A stretch of 64,000 nt of DNA. Origin: Siansivirga zeaxanthinifaciens CC-SAMT-1. GTDB lineage: Bacteria > Bacteroidota > Bacteroidia > Flavobacteriales > Flavobacteriaceae. Numbering within the stretch: position 1 is the stretch's first letter; each line of letters opens with the position of its first letter. The notes under the pieces are model-generated. The model had not been told where the DNA came from and ran no database searches. It saw only the letters and a list, made by a program, of their open reading frames with translations. The stretch lies in NCBI RefSeq assembly GCF_000941055.1, contig NZ_CP007202.1, forward strand, positions 3,227,001 through 3,291,000. Reading direction: 5' to 3'. Shown one piece after another: positions 53,348 to 61,768 of the stretch. Both the position numbers and the translations under genes were made by a program.

Positions 53348-55135
53348 ATGCCTAAAAGACTCTTAAAATCTTCAGGTTTTATTAAAACAATTTTCTATGC
53401 GAGTGCTTTTATTATTCTTGTAGTAGGTGGTCTTACCTACCGCAGTATGAGAGATTTAAACAAGGCTTCAGACTTGGTTACTCACACTTATAAAATAAAT
53501 GTAGAACTCGAACAAATACTCTCCTATTTAAAAGATGCAGAGACCGCACAACGCGGGTTTATTATTACAAACGACCCTATTTATTTAGAGCCTTACGACT
53601 CTGGAAGAGAAAACATAAACAACAGTTTTGCCGAATTAAAAGCACTAACTTTAGGCAATGAAGTTCAGCAAAAAAATCTAAAAGAATTAAGTGTTTTAAT
53701 AGATAAGCGTATAGATGCTTTCGATAAATCGTTTCGTTTTTCGGCTGTTACAAACCTTGAAAATCCTAATTTTAAAGAATACTTTTTACAAGGAAAAAAA
53801 CTCATGGACGAAGCCCGATTAAAGGTTGAAAACATGATTAGGTATGAAAATGACATCTTAAAAGAACGACAAAAAATTTATAAGGAGAATTCTCAAATTA
53901 CTCCGCTATTTCTTTATTTATTGTTGCTAATTTCCTTACTATTAATGTTTTTAGCCTATAATAGAATTATTGAAAACTTAAAAAAACAAGAAAAAACAAA
54001 TCAACAACTTACCTTATTTAAAGAATCTGCCAATCAATCTGAAATAGTTAGTAAACACGGTAATTGGGTTTGGAATCTTAATTCTAACACATTTAGTTTC
54101 TCTGATAATTTATATCGTTTATTAGGTGAAGCGCCACAAAGTTTCGAGCCTAACCTAGAAAATTTTTATAAATATGTGCATCCAGAAGATTTAGCAATGC
54201 TGCAACTGGACTTAGAAAAAATGAAAAATGAAAACGATCAACCTTTTTTACTTTTCAGAATTATAAATAAAAATAAAGACATAAAACATTTAAAGGCCTA
54301 TGCCAAAATTATTATAAATTCTGAAGGCGAAAAGCAGTTAATTGGCACAACTACCGATATTACAGATGAAATTGAAAGTGTAAAACTTTTAGAACAACGT
54401 AATTTGGAATTAGAGAGAAATAATAAAGAATTATCGGCTTTTAACTATGTTGCCAGTCACGATTTACAGGAACCGCTAAGAAAAATTCAAACCTTTTTAT
54501 CGCGTTTAGAAGACAAAGAAGCTAACACATTATCTGAATCTGGTTTAAAATATATTGAACGAATAAAAGTGGCATCGTCGAGAATGCGATTACTTATTGA
54601 CGATTTATTACAATTTTCCAGAACAAATAAAGCCGATAAAGTTTTTGTAAAAAGCGACATTAACAACCTTATTGAAGATGCAAAACAAGATTTGGCAGAA
54701 ATAATTCTGGAAGAAAAAGCTGTTTTTAATATGGCTTCTATACCCGAAATAAACGTCATTCCCTTCCAGATACAACAACTATTTGCTAATTTAATTAGCA
54801 ACTCTTTAAAATATAAATCGCCAGAACGCATCCCAGAAATCTCAATAAAATATAAAAAAGTAAAATCGGCTAAAGATTCCAAACTTAGTAACGCTCCTAA
54901 AGGTAGTTACCATAAAATTACTTACAAAGACAATGGTATTGGTTTTAACAATGCCTACTCAGAAAAGATTTTCATTTTATTTAACCGACTTCATAACAAA
55001 GATGAATACACAGGCACAGGTATTGGACTGTCTATTTGTAAAAAAATAGTAGAAAACCATCAAGGTTATATTTTCGCAAAAGGAAAACCCCAAGTTGGAG
55101 CCACCTTTTTTATTTATTTACCTTTCAATAAGTAA
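53348..55135 (+). CDS. CHASE3-PAS sensor histidine kinase
   Basis: 595 residues. A first membrane helix (about 12-32) is followed by an extracytoplasmic CHASE3 domain to about 180 (LKDAETAQRGFIITNDPIYLE), a second helix (LFLYLLLLISLLLMFLAYN) and a PAS domain (about 225-345). HisKA follows with the phosphoacceptor in VASHDLQEPLRKI, then a HATPase with the N box LFANLISNSLKYKS, DNGIGF and GTGIGLSICKKIVENHQG. It should phosphorylate the receiver encoded immediately upstream. A perfect terminator follows. Confidence 0.95.
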   Translation: MPKRLLKSSGFIKTIFYASAFIILVVGGLTYRSMRDLNKASDLVTHTYKINVELEQILSYLKDAETAQRGFIITNDPIYLEPYDSGRENINNSFAELKALTLGNEVQQKNLKELSVLIDKRIDAFDKSFRFSAVTNLENPNFKEYFLQGKKLMDEARLKVENMIRYENDILKERQKIYKENSQITPLFLYLLLLISLLLMFLAYNRIIENLKKQEKTNQQLTLFKESANQSEIVSKHGNWVWNLNSNTFSFSDNLYRLLGEAPQSFEPNLENFYKYVHPEDLAMLQLDLEKMKNENDQPFLLFRIINKNKDIKHLKAYAKIIINSEGEKQLIGTTTDITDEIESVKLLEQRNLELERNNKELSAFNYVASHDLQEPLRKIQTFLSRLEDKEANTLSESGLKYIERIKVASSRMRLLIDDLLQFSRTNKADKVFVKSDINNLIEDAKQDLAEIILEEKAVFNMASIPEINVIPFQIQQLFANLISNSLKYKSPERIPEISIKYKKVKSAKDSKLSNAPKGSYHKITYKDNGIGFNNAYSEKIFILFNRLHNKDEYTGTGIGLSICKKIVENHQGYIFAKGKPQVGATFFIYLPFNK

Positions 55136-55152
55136 ACACAAAAAAACGTCTT

Positions 55153-55191
55153 AAAAAAAGCCCCATTCGAATATTCGAATGGGGCTTTTTT
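55153..55191. terminator. Strong palindromic terminator
   Basis: A nearly perfect 38-bp palindrome with arms AGCCCCATTCGAAT / ATTCGAATGGGGCT, flanked by A7 and T6 runs. Confidence 0.92.
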
Positions 55192-55389
55192 ATTCATTAT
55201 TAAAATTATGTAACGAATTAAAGAAATAGCATAACTTAATAACTGTCTTGATTAAATACCTTTGTAATGTGCTTATAAAATATCGCAAAACAGAAATAGA
55301 ATGTGAATTATATAAAGCTAACATAAAATGTTGTAACGCAAAACGTTTACTAATTTAAGATCTTTGTATTATAGAAATTTAAAACTGAA

Positions 55390-55940
55390 ATGATTTTTTT
55401 TCAAGAAAAATAAAAATAAAAATATACGCTGCTACTTTAATAAGTATTAGTATTTTAGGTTTTATTTCTTGCCATTTCGTTTTAAATAATTCAGATGAAT
55501 TAACATCAAAAAATGATATTGTAAACACTTTTAAAGATGAAGCTAAATTTTTAGTTAAAGCTTCGAAACAAAATTTAGACGTTATTAAACTAAGCAAAAT
55601 CATTAGAAAAGAAACGAACAACAAGACGATAGATCAACTAACCGTAAAATTAGAAAAATCGCATTTAGAAATCTTGAAAGCTTACAATGAAATTGCAGAA
55701 GAAAAAATGATATCCATCCCGAACTATTCTAATTTAAAATTGAATAATAACGATGATATTAAAGAGAACATACCTTCGCATCTTAATTTAATTGTATCTA
55801 AAATAAACGAACAAATTGATTTGCTGAAGCATTTAAATTCAAATAGTGAAAACTTAAAGGAGTTTACAGAGAACATTCAATCGGTTTTAATAAATAATAG
55901 AAAACAAACCGAATCGATTTTAAAAAATTTAATCATATAA
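55390..55940 (+). pseudogene. DUF4142-like lipoprotein, start displaced by a T8 tract
   Basis: ATG 55390 reads seven codons and stops. In the neighbouring frame, open from 55389 to TAA 55940, lies a lipoprotein signal (KIYAATLISISILGFISC) and a helical domain resembling DUF4142 (DEAKFLVKASKQNLDVIKLS, then KLEKSHLEILKAYNEIAEEK). One additional T in the T8 tract (55394-55401) would place ATG 55390 in frame and give a complete 183-residue lipoprotein. An internal TTG start at 55674 would lose the signal. It may be decayed, phase-variable or a sequencing error. Confidence 0.7.
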
Positions 55941-55965
55941 CATAAACCTTTTAAAACTAAAAAAA

Positions 55966-56109
55966 ATGAGAAGTTTACTTTACATTATCGCCGTAATTCT
56001 TGTAATAGGATGGGCACTCGGGTTTTTCGTTTACAGCGCCAGCGGATTAATACATATTCTTTTAGTTATTGCTGTAATAGCGATTCTATTGCGATTAATT
56101 AAAGGATAA
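55966..56109 (+). CDS. lmo0937 family membrane protein
   Basis: 47 residues, ATG 55966 to TAA 56109. Two short hydrophobic helices: RSLLYIIAVILVIGWALGFF and GLIHILLVIAVIAILLRLI. This matches the tiny lmo0937 family, common in Gram-positives and Bacteroidota, in stress-related clusters. It is followed by the YtxH gene. Confidence 0.85.
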   Translation: MRSLLYIIAVILVIGWALGFFVYSASGLIHILLVIAVIAILLRLIKG

Positions 56110-56153
56110 AAAACGAAAACAATTACACATTATTAACTTAAATACATAAAAAC

Positions 56154-56429
56154 ATGAAAACAGGAAACACATTATTAGGACTTGCAGCTGGAATTGCACT
56201 AGGTGCTTCATTAGGCATTTTATTCGCTCCAGATAAAGGAAAAAAAACAAGAAAAAAAATTAAAAACAAAGCCATCGATAAGAAAGAAGAATTAAAGAAA
56301 AGCTTAGACGATATGCTAGATACTGTATCAGACAAATACAAATCTTTTAAAGAAAACAGCGAAGAATACATTGCTAAAGAAAAAGAGGCTTTAAAAGAAA
56401 AAATTATTGAAACGACTGAGAAAGCATAA
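56154..56429 (+). CDS. YtxH domain protein
   Basis: 91 residues. The N-terminal glycine-rich helix (TLLGLAAGIALGASLGILFA) is followed by PDKGKKTRKKIKNKAIDKKE and a long charged coiled coil, the standard YtxH layout. The family is induced by general stress in Bacillus; no activity is known. Confidence 0.88.
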   Translation: MKTGNTLLGLAAGIALGASLGILFAPDKGKKTRKKIKNKAIDKKEELKKSLDDMLDTVSDKYKSFKENSEEYIAKEKEALKEKIIETTEKA

Positions 56430-56444
56430 TAAATTTTAAGAACT

Positions 56445-56837
56445 ATGGAGACTGCCAGCAAACATATTGAAAGGCTTTACGAAAAAGCCAAAAACTATAC
56501 CGAAACAAGTATCGAACTGTATAGACTAAATGCTATTGATAAAACGGCTAGTTTAGTATCATCATTAACAAGCAGATTGCTTTTAGTATTAGTGGTTTCC
56601 ATATTTTCTTTATTTGTAAATATTGCCATAAGTTTATACATAGGAGAATTACTGGAGTCTTCTTATTTGGGGTTCTTAATTGTATCTATGTTCTATCTTA
56701 TATTGGCCATTTTAATTTACTTCCTTAGTGAAAAGTATATTGAAGCTCCCATTTCAGATCTTGTAATAGCTAAATTATTACAGAAGAAATCAAACAAAAA
56801 TGAACATTCAAATTTAGATACACATGAAGAGCTATAA
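56445..56837 (+). CDS. Holin-superfamily/DUF1469-like membrane protein
   Basis: 130 residues. An amphipathic N-terminal helix (ERLYEKAKNYTETSIELYRL) is followed by two adjacent transmembrane helices (LLLVLVVSIFSLFVNIAISL and YLGFLIVSMFYLILAILIYF) and a basic tail. This is the layout of the phage-holin-like/DUF1469 family, found beside YtxH genes. It overlaps the next gene by 14 bp. Confidence 0.78.
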   Translation: METASKHIERLYEKAKNYTETSIELYRLNAIDKTASLVSSLTSRLLLVLVVSIFSLFVNIAISLYIGELLESSYLGFLIVSMFYLILAILIYFLSEKYIEAPISDLVIAKLLQKKSNKNEHSNLDTHEEL

Positions 56838-57156
56838 GAACCAGAGTCATTTATTAAACACTAGAATTCAAGCACTAGAAATTAAAAAAGAACAAGATCT
56901 TATTGCTCTAAAAGTGGAACTCAATAGTGTTTATAACGAATTAAGACCTTCCAGATTAATTAAAAGAGCAGTAACCGATGCTGTTGAAGCTCCAGAGATT
57001 AGAGAAAATTTAATTGAAAGCATCATTAGTTTAACCGGCGGGTATATTTCAAAAAAATTATTGGTTGGAAAGAGTAAAAGTGTTTACAAAAAAATATTAG
57101 GTTTTGCACTTCAATATATTTCCACCAAAATAATATCAGATAAATTTAAAAAATAG
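56824..57156 (+). CDS. Helical protein of unknown function
   Basis: 110 residues, basic and helical: EIKKEQDLIALKVELNSVYN, then LRPSRLIKRAVTDAVEAPEI. A C-terminal amphipathic region (KILGFALQYISTKIISDKF) may associate with the membrane. Its start overlaps the holin-like gene, which suggests translational coupling. Such partners follow YtxH/holin pairs in Bacteroidota, but no name is available. Confidence 0.7.
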   Translation: MKSYKNQSHLLNTRIQALEIKKEQDLIALKVELNSVYNELRPSRLIKRAVTDAVEAPEIRENLIESIISLTGGYISKKLLVGKSKSVYKKILGFALQYISTKIISDKFKK

Positions 57157-57187
57157 CAACTTATATTTTCCATTGAAGTTGCTTTAA
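57155..57187 (+). terminator. Weak terminator
   Basis: Stem AGCAACTT / AAGTTGCT followed by TTAATT. It overlaps the stop of the previous gene. Confidence 0.5.
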
Positions 57188-57233
57188 TTAAAATTTCACT
57201 TAACATATTAATTATAATAAATCGCACCTTATA

Positions 57234-57254
57234 AGTGTACAGGGTGCTTACACT
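57234..57254 (+). promoter_or_regulatory. Palindrome upstream of the barrel gene
   Basis: AGTGTA-N9-TACACT, a perfect 6-bp dyad 18 bp before ATG 57273. It could be an operator or a leader hairpin. Confidence 0.35.
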
Positions 57255-57272
57255 CTAAAAACAATCAAAATC

Positions 57273-57743
57273 ATGAAAAAACTAATAACAACATCCATTT
57301 TTGCTTTATTCATTTCAATAGGTACTTATGCGCAAGATATTTCGCAAAATGCACTAGGACTTCGATTAGGAGACAACGATGGTTTTGGAGGAGAGATATC
57401 CTACCAAAGATATTTAAAAGAAAATAATCGATTAGAATTCGATTTAGGTTGGAGAAATTCCAGAAATGTAGACGCCTTTAAATTGGTTGGTTTATACCAA
57501 TGGGTTATGCCAATAGAAAACAATTTTAACTGGTATGTAGGTGCTGGTGCAGGGATTGGATCCTTTGATGCTGGCGACAACGATGGTACTTTTGCTTTAG
57601 TTGCTGGTGATATAGGTATTGAATACAATTTTGATATTCCTTTACAATTATCGTTAGATATGAGACCCGAATTTGGATTTAACGATGCCTACAGCGACGA
57701 TTTAGATCTAGATATTGCCTTAGGTATTCGTTATAGATTTTAA
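57273..57743 (+). CDS. OmpW-like outer-membrane beta-barrel protein
   Basis: 156 residues with a signal peptide (TTSIFALFISIGTYAQ). Eight or so amphipathic strands follow: LGLRLGDNDGFGGEISYQRY, FNWYVGAGAGIGSFDAG, VAGDIGIEYNFDIPLQLSLD and the terminal DIALGIRYRF. It is a small outer-membrane barrel. The codon choice is balanced and expression is likely. It is grouped with other small envelope proteins. Confidence 0.85.
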   Translation: MKKLITTSIFALFISIGTYAQDISQNALGLRLGDNDGFGGEISYQRYLKENNRLEFDLGWRNSRNVDAFKLVGLYQWVMPIENNFNWYVGAGAGIGSFDAGDNDGTFALVAGDIGIEYNFDIPLQLSLDMRPEFGFNDAYSDDLDLDIALGIRYRF

Positions 57744-57792
57744 ACAATCAGCCTATTTAACAACTTATTATTAACCTTTAAAACAAACTATT

Positions 57793-57954
57793 ATGTTACG
57801 TTGGGCAATCACATTTATTATTATAGCACTCATCGCGGGTGTGCTAGGCTTTGGAGGTATAGCTGGAGCCGCTACCGGAATAGCTAAAATTTTATTCTTT
57901 GTATTTCTGGTGCTTTTTATTCTATCGCTTATTAGAGGTGGCGTAAAAAAATAA
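57793..57954 (+). CDS. DUF1328 (YtjA-like) membrane protein
   Basis: 53 residues: [20 protein letters not shown], then [20 protein letters not shown] and a basic end (IRGGVKK). This is the DUF1328 signature, a tiny inner-membrane protein of unknown, often stress-linked, role. Confidence 0.93.
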   Translation: MLRWAITFIIIALIAGVLGFGGIAGAATGIAKILFFVFLVLFILSLIRGGVKK

Positions 57955-57989
57955 ATCAAACAATTATTAACTTATAAACTCAAATAAAA

Positions 57990-58154
57990 ATGAAAAAATT
58001 AGCATTTATATTAATAACAATAATTACAGTAGGAACCATTTTTACTAGCTGTAGAGAAGAAAAAACAACTGGAGAAAAAATTGAAGATGGTATAGAAGAA
58101 GTTGGAGACGGCCTAGAAGATGCTGCCGATGATATTGAAGATGAACTCGATTAG
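57990..58154 (+). CDS. Small acidic lipoprotein
   Basis: 54 residues. The lipoprotein signal (FILITIITVGTIFTSC) is followed by a mature part of only about 35 residues, nearly all Glu/Asp/Gly (KIEDGIEEVGDGLEDAADDI). It is probably surface or periplasmic. The repeated EDxxEEVGD pattern suggests an amphipathic acidic helix. It is followed by a terminator. Confidence 0.8.
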   Translation: MKKLAFILITIITVGTIFTSCREEKTTGEKIEDGIEEVGDGLEDAADDIEDELD

Positions 58155-58180
58155 CAATTACTCCCTAAAATTAATAACAC

Positions 58181-58218
58181 AAAAAAAGGAACAATACATG
58201 ATGTTGTCCCTTTTTTTT
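58181..58218. terminator. Bidirectional terminator
   Basis: A7 run, GGAACAA / TTGTCC-type imperfect stem, T8 run. It lies between the acidic lipoprotein gene and the convergent minus-strand genes. Confidence 0.75.
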
Positions 58219-58221
58219 GTT

Positions 58222-58557
58222 TTATGCATTATCTAAAAAAGCATCTACCTGAACTTGTAAATTTTTAAGTTTTTTGTAATCTCTCTTATATTGATTAATT
58301 TTTTCCAAAAGTAATTTAGCAATTAAAAGCTTCTCAGTTGGAATGGTATTTAATTCAATTTTTGAAATTAAATTTTTATATAAATCGCCGTTATCTTTAA
58401 TACTTAAAATCATATTTCGCGCTATTTCTGAATAACTTTCACCTTGAGACAAAACACGTTTTCTTAACTTCGATTTTCTGTCTTTTTGTTTTAAAAATTT
58501 TATTAAAACGCTAATCACTTTAAGCTGTGAGAGTTTGTTTTGTAATTTCTGTTTCAT
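58222..58557 (-). CDS. Basic helical protein of unknown function
   Basis: 111 residues, Lys/Leu-rich, including KQKLQNKLSQLKVISVLIKF and RKRVLSQGESYSEIARNMIL. It is probably a soluble helical bundle. It starts 1 bp after the gene upstream on the same strand, so the two are likely coexpressed. No family is recognised. Confidence 0.6.
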   Translation of the reverse strand: MKQKLQNKLSQLKVISVLIKFLKQKDRKSKLRKRVLSQGESYSEIARNMILSIKDNGDLYKNLISKIELNTIPTEKLLIAKLLLEKINQYKRDYKKLKNLQVQVDAFLDNA

Positions 58558-58558
58558 T

Positions 58559-58981
58559 TTAGTATTTTAAATCTAGGTTTACAATTTCTTTAAGCGGAAT
58601 TTGAATACCTTCAATAGACGTTTTTCCTTTTACAATAAACGTATCGTAACCAATAACCATAAGTTTTTTAACAAACTCGGTGTTTTCTAAAACATAACTA
58701 GAGATTAGAGTAAAATCGTTGTCTGTTAAAAAATAATCTTCATCGATGGTTAATTGAAATCCACTTCTTAAATAATGGGAACTAAAGGCATGTTTGAATT
58801 CTAAATTCCCAGAAACTGTAGAGAAATAACAGAATCTGCACAAATCAGAATTATTGTAAGCCTTCTTAAATTCTTCATTAAATGTATTAATTAGATGAAC
58901 CCGATGCTCATAACTTTGAGAGATCATTTCGGTTGCTCGAAAAAATAAATTAGACATTTTTTTAAACATATTTGTTGACAT
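58559..58981 (-). CDS. Protein of unknown function
   Basis: 140 residues: N-terminal helices (MISQSYEHRVHLINTFNEEF), then a region with CRFCYFSTVSGNLEFKHAF and a C-terminal beta-rich part. A GCGACA-N5-TGTC palindrome lies 61 bp upstream. No family is recognised. Confidence 0.6.
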   Translation of the reverse strand: MSTNMFKKMSNLFFRATEMISQSYEHRVHLINTFNEEFKKAYNNSDLCRFCYFSTVSGNLEFKHAFSSHYLRSGFQLTIDEDYFLTDNDFTLISSYVLENTEFVKKLMVIGYDTFIVKGKTSIEGIQIPLKEIVNLDLKY

Positions 58982-59041
58982 AGCTGTTTACATTTGTTTA
59001 TTATTACATGTCAAATTTACTTACAGCAACTTATAAACCTT

Positions 59042-59056
59042 GCGACACCGTATGTC
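59042..59056. promoter_or_regulatory. GCGACA-N5-TGTC palindrome (site 1)
   Basis: GCGACACCGTATGTC lies upstream of the gene starting at 58981. It shares GCGACA and TGTC with the same 5-bp spacing with site 2 at 59886. It is a candidate operator for the XRE regulator at 59946. Confidence 0.45.
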
Positions 59057-59063
59057 CTATAAA

Positions 59064-59303
59064 TCAATTAGAATGAACAACTGTATCTAATACCTTTTGC
59101 AATTCTGGAGACAAATTGGCGCCATTAATTTCAATTAAAACTTGCAATAACTTCTTATAATTATTCTCGGGTATATTTTCAGCTTGAAAATCTATTTTTA
59201 ACAATAATTCTTTAAGAATTCTTAAGTTTTCTAACAAAATTAAATCGGTTGGATCTTTTTTTTCCAAACTACATTCCAGTTCTTTTAACTTGTATAAAAT
59301 CAT
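59064..59303 (-). CDS. Small helical protein of unknown function
   Basis: 79 residues, Leu/Glu-rich helices: LYKLKELECSLEKKDPTDLI, then LLENLRILKELLLKIDFQAE. It is probably soluble. No family is recognised. Confidence 0.55.
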   Translation of the reverse strand: MILYKLKELECSLEKKDPTDLILLENLRILKELLLKIDFQAENIPENNYKKLLQVLIEINGANLSPELQKVLDTVVHSN

Positions 59304-59364
59304 AAAATTGATGGCTTAAACTTTAATAAACCGAGTCATTAATAAAAATATTTAGTGTGTTTTA

Positions 59365-59817
59365 TTAATGGCTAGCGTATTCATTTATTAATTTATTTAT
59401 TTCAAAATGATCGTTGAGATAACATGACACTAAGGGCTTTAAAAACGTAAGTTGTATAAGAATTTTATTTCGTTTAATTTCTATTTTTTGAAGTTTACTT
59501 TGAAGGGTTATACCTAAATAGTACTGTTTTAAATAAATTCTATTAATTTTAAAAAGCTTACGTTCTAACTTTTCAAATTTTAACTTCAACCGATTCCATT
59601 GCGTTTCAAGAAGATAAATTTCAAAAGGACTTAATTGTTTTATGCATCTATTTATAGAAATATATCGATACATTTTACTATCTGTAACAACCATTAAATC
59701 GCCATTATCAAAATCATATAAAGCTTCTACATACCCTGGTTTATATTCATTTTTATCATCTAAAATTAAAATAGAATCGTGTTCTGCGATATAAAACAGA
59801 TCTGTATTAATCTTCAT
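59365..59817 (-). CDS. Protein of unknown function with an SH3-like N-terminus
   Basis: 150 residues. The first about 55 residues are beta-rich (FYIAEHDSILILDDKNEYKP, VEALYDFDNGDLMVVTDSKM), possibly a small barrel. The rest is a basic coiled coil (RLKLKFEKLERKLFKINRIY). It is divergent from the XRE regulator, sharing the 128-bp spacer that holds palindrome site 2. Confidence 0.6.
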   Translation of the reverse strand: MKINTDLFYIAEHDSILILDDKNEYKPGYVEALYDFDNGDLMVVTDSKMYRYISINRCIKQLSPFEIYLLETQWNRLKLKFEKLERKLFKINRIYLKQYYLGITLQSKLQKIEIKRNKILIQLTFLKPLVSCYLNDHFEINKLINEYASH

Positions 59818-59885
59818 ATTTTTAAACAGTGACTTTCATTTTTAAATACCAAATTCAAAAATACCCTTATCCTACAATCTTCAAT

Positions 59886-59900
59886 GCGACATGGCGTGTC
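59886..59900. promoter_or_regulatory. GCGACA-N5-TGTC palindrome (site 2)
   Basis: GCGACATGGCGTGTC lies between the divergent genes at 59817 and 59946, 45 bp from the regulator start. A local autoregulator binding here would control both directions. Confidence 0.5.
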
Positions 59901-59945
59901 ATGAAACAATCATTTTAATTATATTTACATTTTAACATTTATAAA

Positions 59946-60824
59946 ATGAAAAAATACAACTCTATTGGAGAGCTGTTTATAGACTATAGGAAATTCTACA
60001 ATTTATCGCAAACAGATTTTGCAAACCTTATTAATGTAGATTTAAGAACTGTGCAGCGATGGGAAAAAGATTTAAACTTAATTAAATCTGAAAAAGAAGA
60101 AGATATAGTACTTGCTACTTTAATGCCTTACCAATTGGTGCATAATTTAAATGCAACCATACCAATACCTACATTTTATAATTTTAAAACCAGAAAATAT
60201 TCGCTATCGGGGCAAAACATCGAGTTACCTAAATTAGGTTGGTATTTGGATCAAATTGATATCGAATCAAATAATTTGAGAACTATAGACTTTGATTTTG
60301 ATATTAAACATTTAGAGCAATTTATAGATTCTCAAAAAAGAGATAACACCTATGTAAACTACGATTTAATTAAAGAAGCCACTAGATTGCTTCCGGAATT
60401 AAATTTTGTATTTACAGGAAAATCTGGGTATTATGCTGGCCATTGCATTGTATTACCAATAAACGAAGCTACTTACGAAAATTTAAAAACCAGAAAAATT
60501 TCTAATAAAGATTTAAGAGCCTCAAATTTAATTAATTATAAAAATTTAGAACGCCCTATATTTTACCGATATGATATCACCGGCGACTCAAACGACAGTG
60601 TTTTTTATATTATGGCTAAATTTTTTAGATTTTTTAGAAATATGGAAAACAAAAATTATTTATTCTGTGGCTACACCGAAAGAGATGATAATTATAAATT
60701 AAACTTACAGGTAGGACTTAACATTGTGTGGGAAGATAAAATATTACAAAAAGAACTCGAATTAGATTATCCACCACGATTTTTAGAAGGCGATTTTAAC
60801 GCTTATTTATCTAGCATTGAATAA
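59946..60824 (+). CDS. XRE-type helix-turn-helix protein with a large C-terminal domain
   Basis: 292 residues. The N-terminal HTH (about 5-60) reads ELFIDYRKFYNLSQTDFANL, then NVDLRTVQRWEKDLNLIK. The remaining 230 residues are alpha/beta: PKLGWYLDQIDIESNN, PELNFVFTGKSGYYAGHCIV and GFC-type strands with GYTERDDNYKLNLQVGL. I recognise the HTH but not the sensor domain. As the only regulator in this cluster, it may act on the two palindromes and the divergent small genes. Confidence 0.8.
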   Translation: MKKYNSIGELFIDYRKFYNLSQTDFANLINVDLRTVQRWEKDLNLIKSEKEEDIVLATLMPYQLVHNLNATIPIPTFYNFKTRKYSLSGQNIELPKLGWYLDQIDIESNNLRTIDFDFDIKHLEQFIDSQKRDNTYVNYDLIKEATRLLPELNFVFTGKSGYYAGHCIVLPINEATYENLKTRKISNKDLRASNLINYKNLERPIFYRYDITGDSNDSVFYIMAKFFRFFRNMENKNYLFCGYTERDDNYKLNLQVGLNIVWEDKILQKELELDYPPRFLEGDFNAYLSSIE

Positions 60825-60831
60825 TTTAAAC

Positions 60832-60867
60832 AAAAAAAAGACTTTCAATTTCTTGAAAGTCTTTTTT
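60832..60867 (+). terminator. Intrinsic terminator
   Basis: Stem AAAGACTTTCAA / TTGAAAGTCTTT with a TTTC loop and a T6 run, directly after the XRE gene. Confidence 0.9.
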
Positions 60868-60956
60868 AATTTAAGTGAGCCAGATTGACCTGACTTCAAA
60901 TCAAATATTGGAATTTTTCGAAAAAGTAAACTTGAAAATTTTTAACTAAAAAATAA

Positions 60957-60982
60957 AACCCCCAACTTTTTTGGTTGAGGGT
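60957..60982 (-). terminator. Orphan minus-strand terminator next to the IS end
   Basis: Arms AACCCCCAAC and GGTTGAGGGTT with a T6 loop. On the minus strand it is followed by TTTTATTTTTT. The gene it once served is not present upstream; the IS3 sequence begins immediately, so it may belong to another deleted element. Confidence 0.65.
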
Positions 60983-61729
60983 TCGAGTGAACTTATAAGG
61001 TCTATTTTTAAAGAAAGTAGTCAGACTTATGGTTCTCCAAGGATAACCATGGAGCTAGAAGCATTAGGGTATAAGATATCAAAACCTAGAGTAGCTCGTA
61101 TTATGAAAGCTAATTACTTATTTGCAATACAAAAACGTAAGTTTAAGGCAACTACAAATAGCAATCATAATTATCCCATAGCTCCTAACTTATTAAATCA
61201 AAATTTTAAGGTTGGTAGACCAAACCAGGTATGGGTTAGTGATATCACTTATATAAGAACAAAACAAGGTTGGATTTACCTTACTGTAATCATTGATTTA
61301 TTTAATGGAAAGGTTGTTGGCTGGGCCCTAAGCGAAGATTTAACCACAAACAATACTATTATTAAAGCATGGCAAATGGCTACTAAAAACATTGTTTTAA
61401 CACAACCTTTGATATTCCATTCGGATAGAGGCATACAATATGCTAGTTATACGTTTACCAATCTACTAGAAAGTTATAATGGTTTAGTTAAGCAATCGAT
61501 GAGCCGTAAGGGTAATTGCTGGGATAATGCAGTAGCAGAATCCTTTTTTAAATCTTTAAAAGTAGAATGGGTTTATAGACATAATTATAGCTTAAAATCA
61601 CAAGCCGAATTATCTATCTTTGGATGGATAGAAACTTGGTATAATAAAAAACGGAGACATTCCTTTTTAGGAAATAAAACAATAAAAGAATTTGAATTAG
61701 ATATGTATAACACTAAATTAGCAGCATAG
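60971..61729 (+). pseudogene. IS3-family transposase orfB, 5'-truncated
   Basis: About 248 residues of the rve-type integrase part, from IFKESSQTYGSPRITMELEA through the DDE domain: VWVSDITYIRTKQGWIYL (first D), FHSDRGIQYAS (second D) and MSRKGNCWDNAVAESFFKSL (E). The catalytic domain is complete, but the N-terminal helical part and a proper start are lost; the nominal start (TTG 60971) lies in unrelated flanking DNA. Confidence 0.88.
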
Positions 61730-61768
61730 TCACTCAACTAATTGTCCAGTTTTTTGTTGCAAGTCCAT
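60984..61768 (+). mobile_element. IS3-family insertion sequence remnant
   Basis: The right end is typical for IS3 elements. The reverse complement of 61729-61768 begins TGGACTTGCAACAAAAAACT and continues to GTTGAGTGA. The left end has no matching inverted repeat, and the orfA transposase gene and the start of orfB are missing, so the element is truncated on the left near 60984. It cannot move by itself. Confidence 0.8.

Noticed and set aside
55402..55624. Minus-strand frame opposite the DUF4142-like gene
   Set aside because: It is antisense to a frame with a clear lipoprotein signal and domain pattern.
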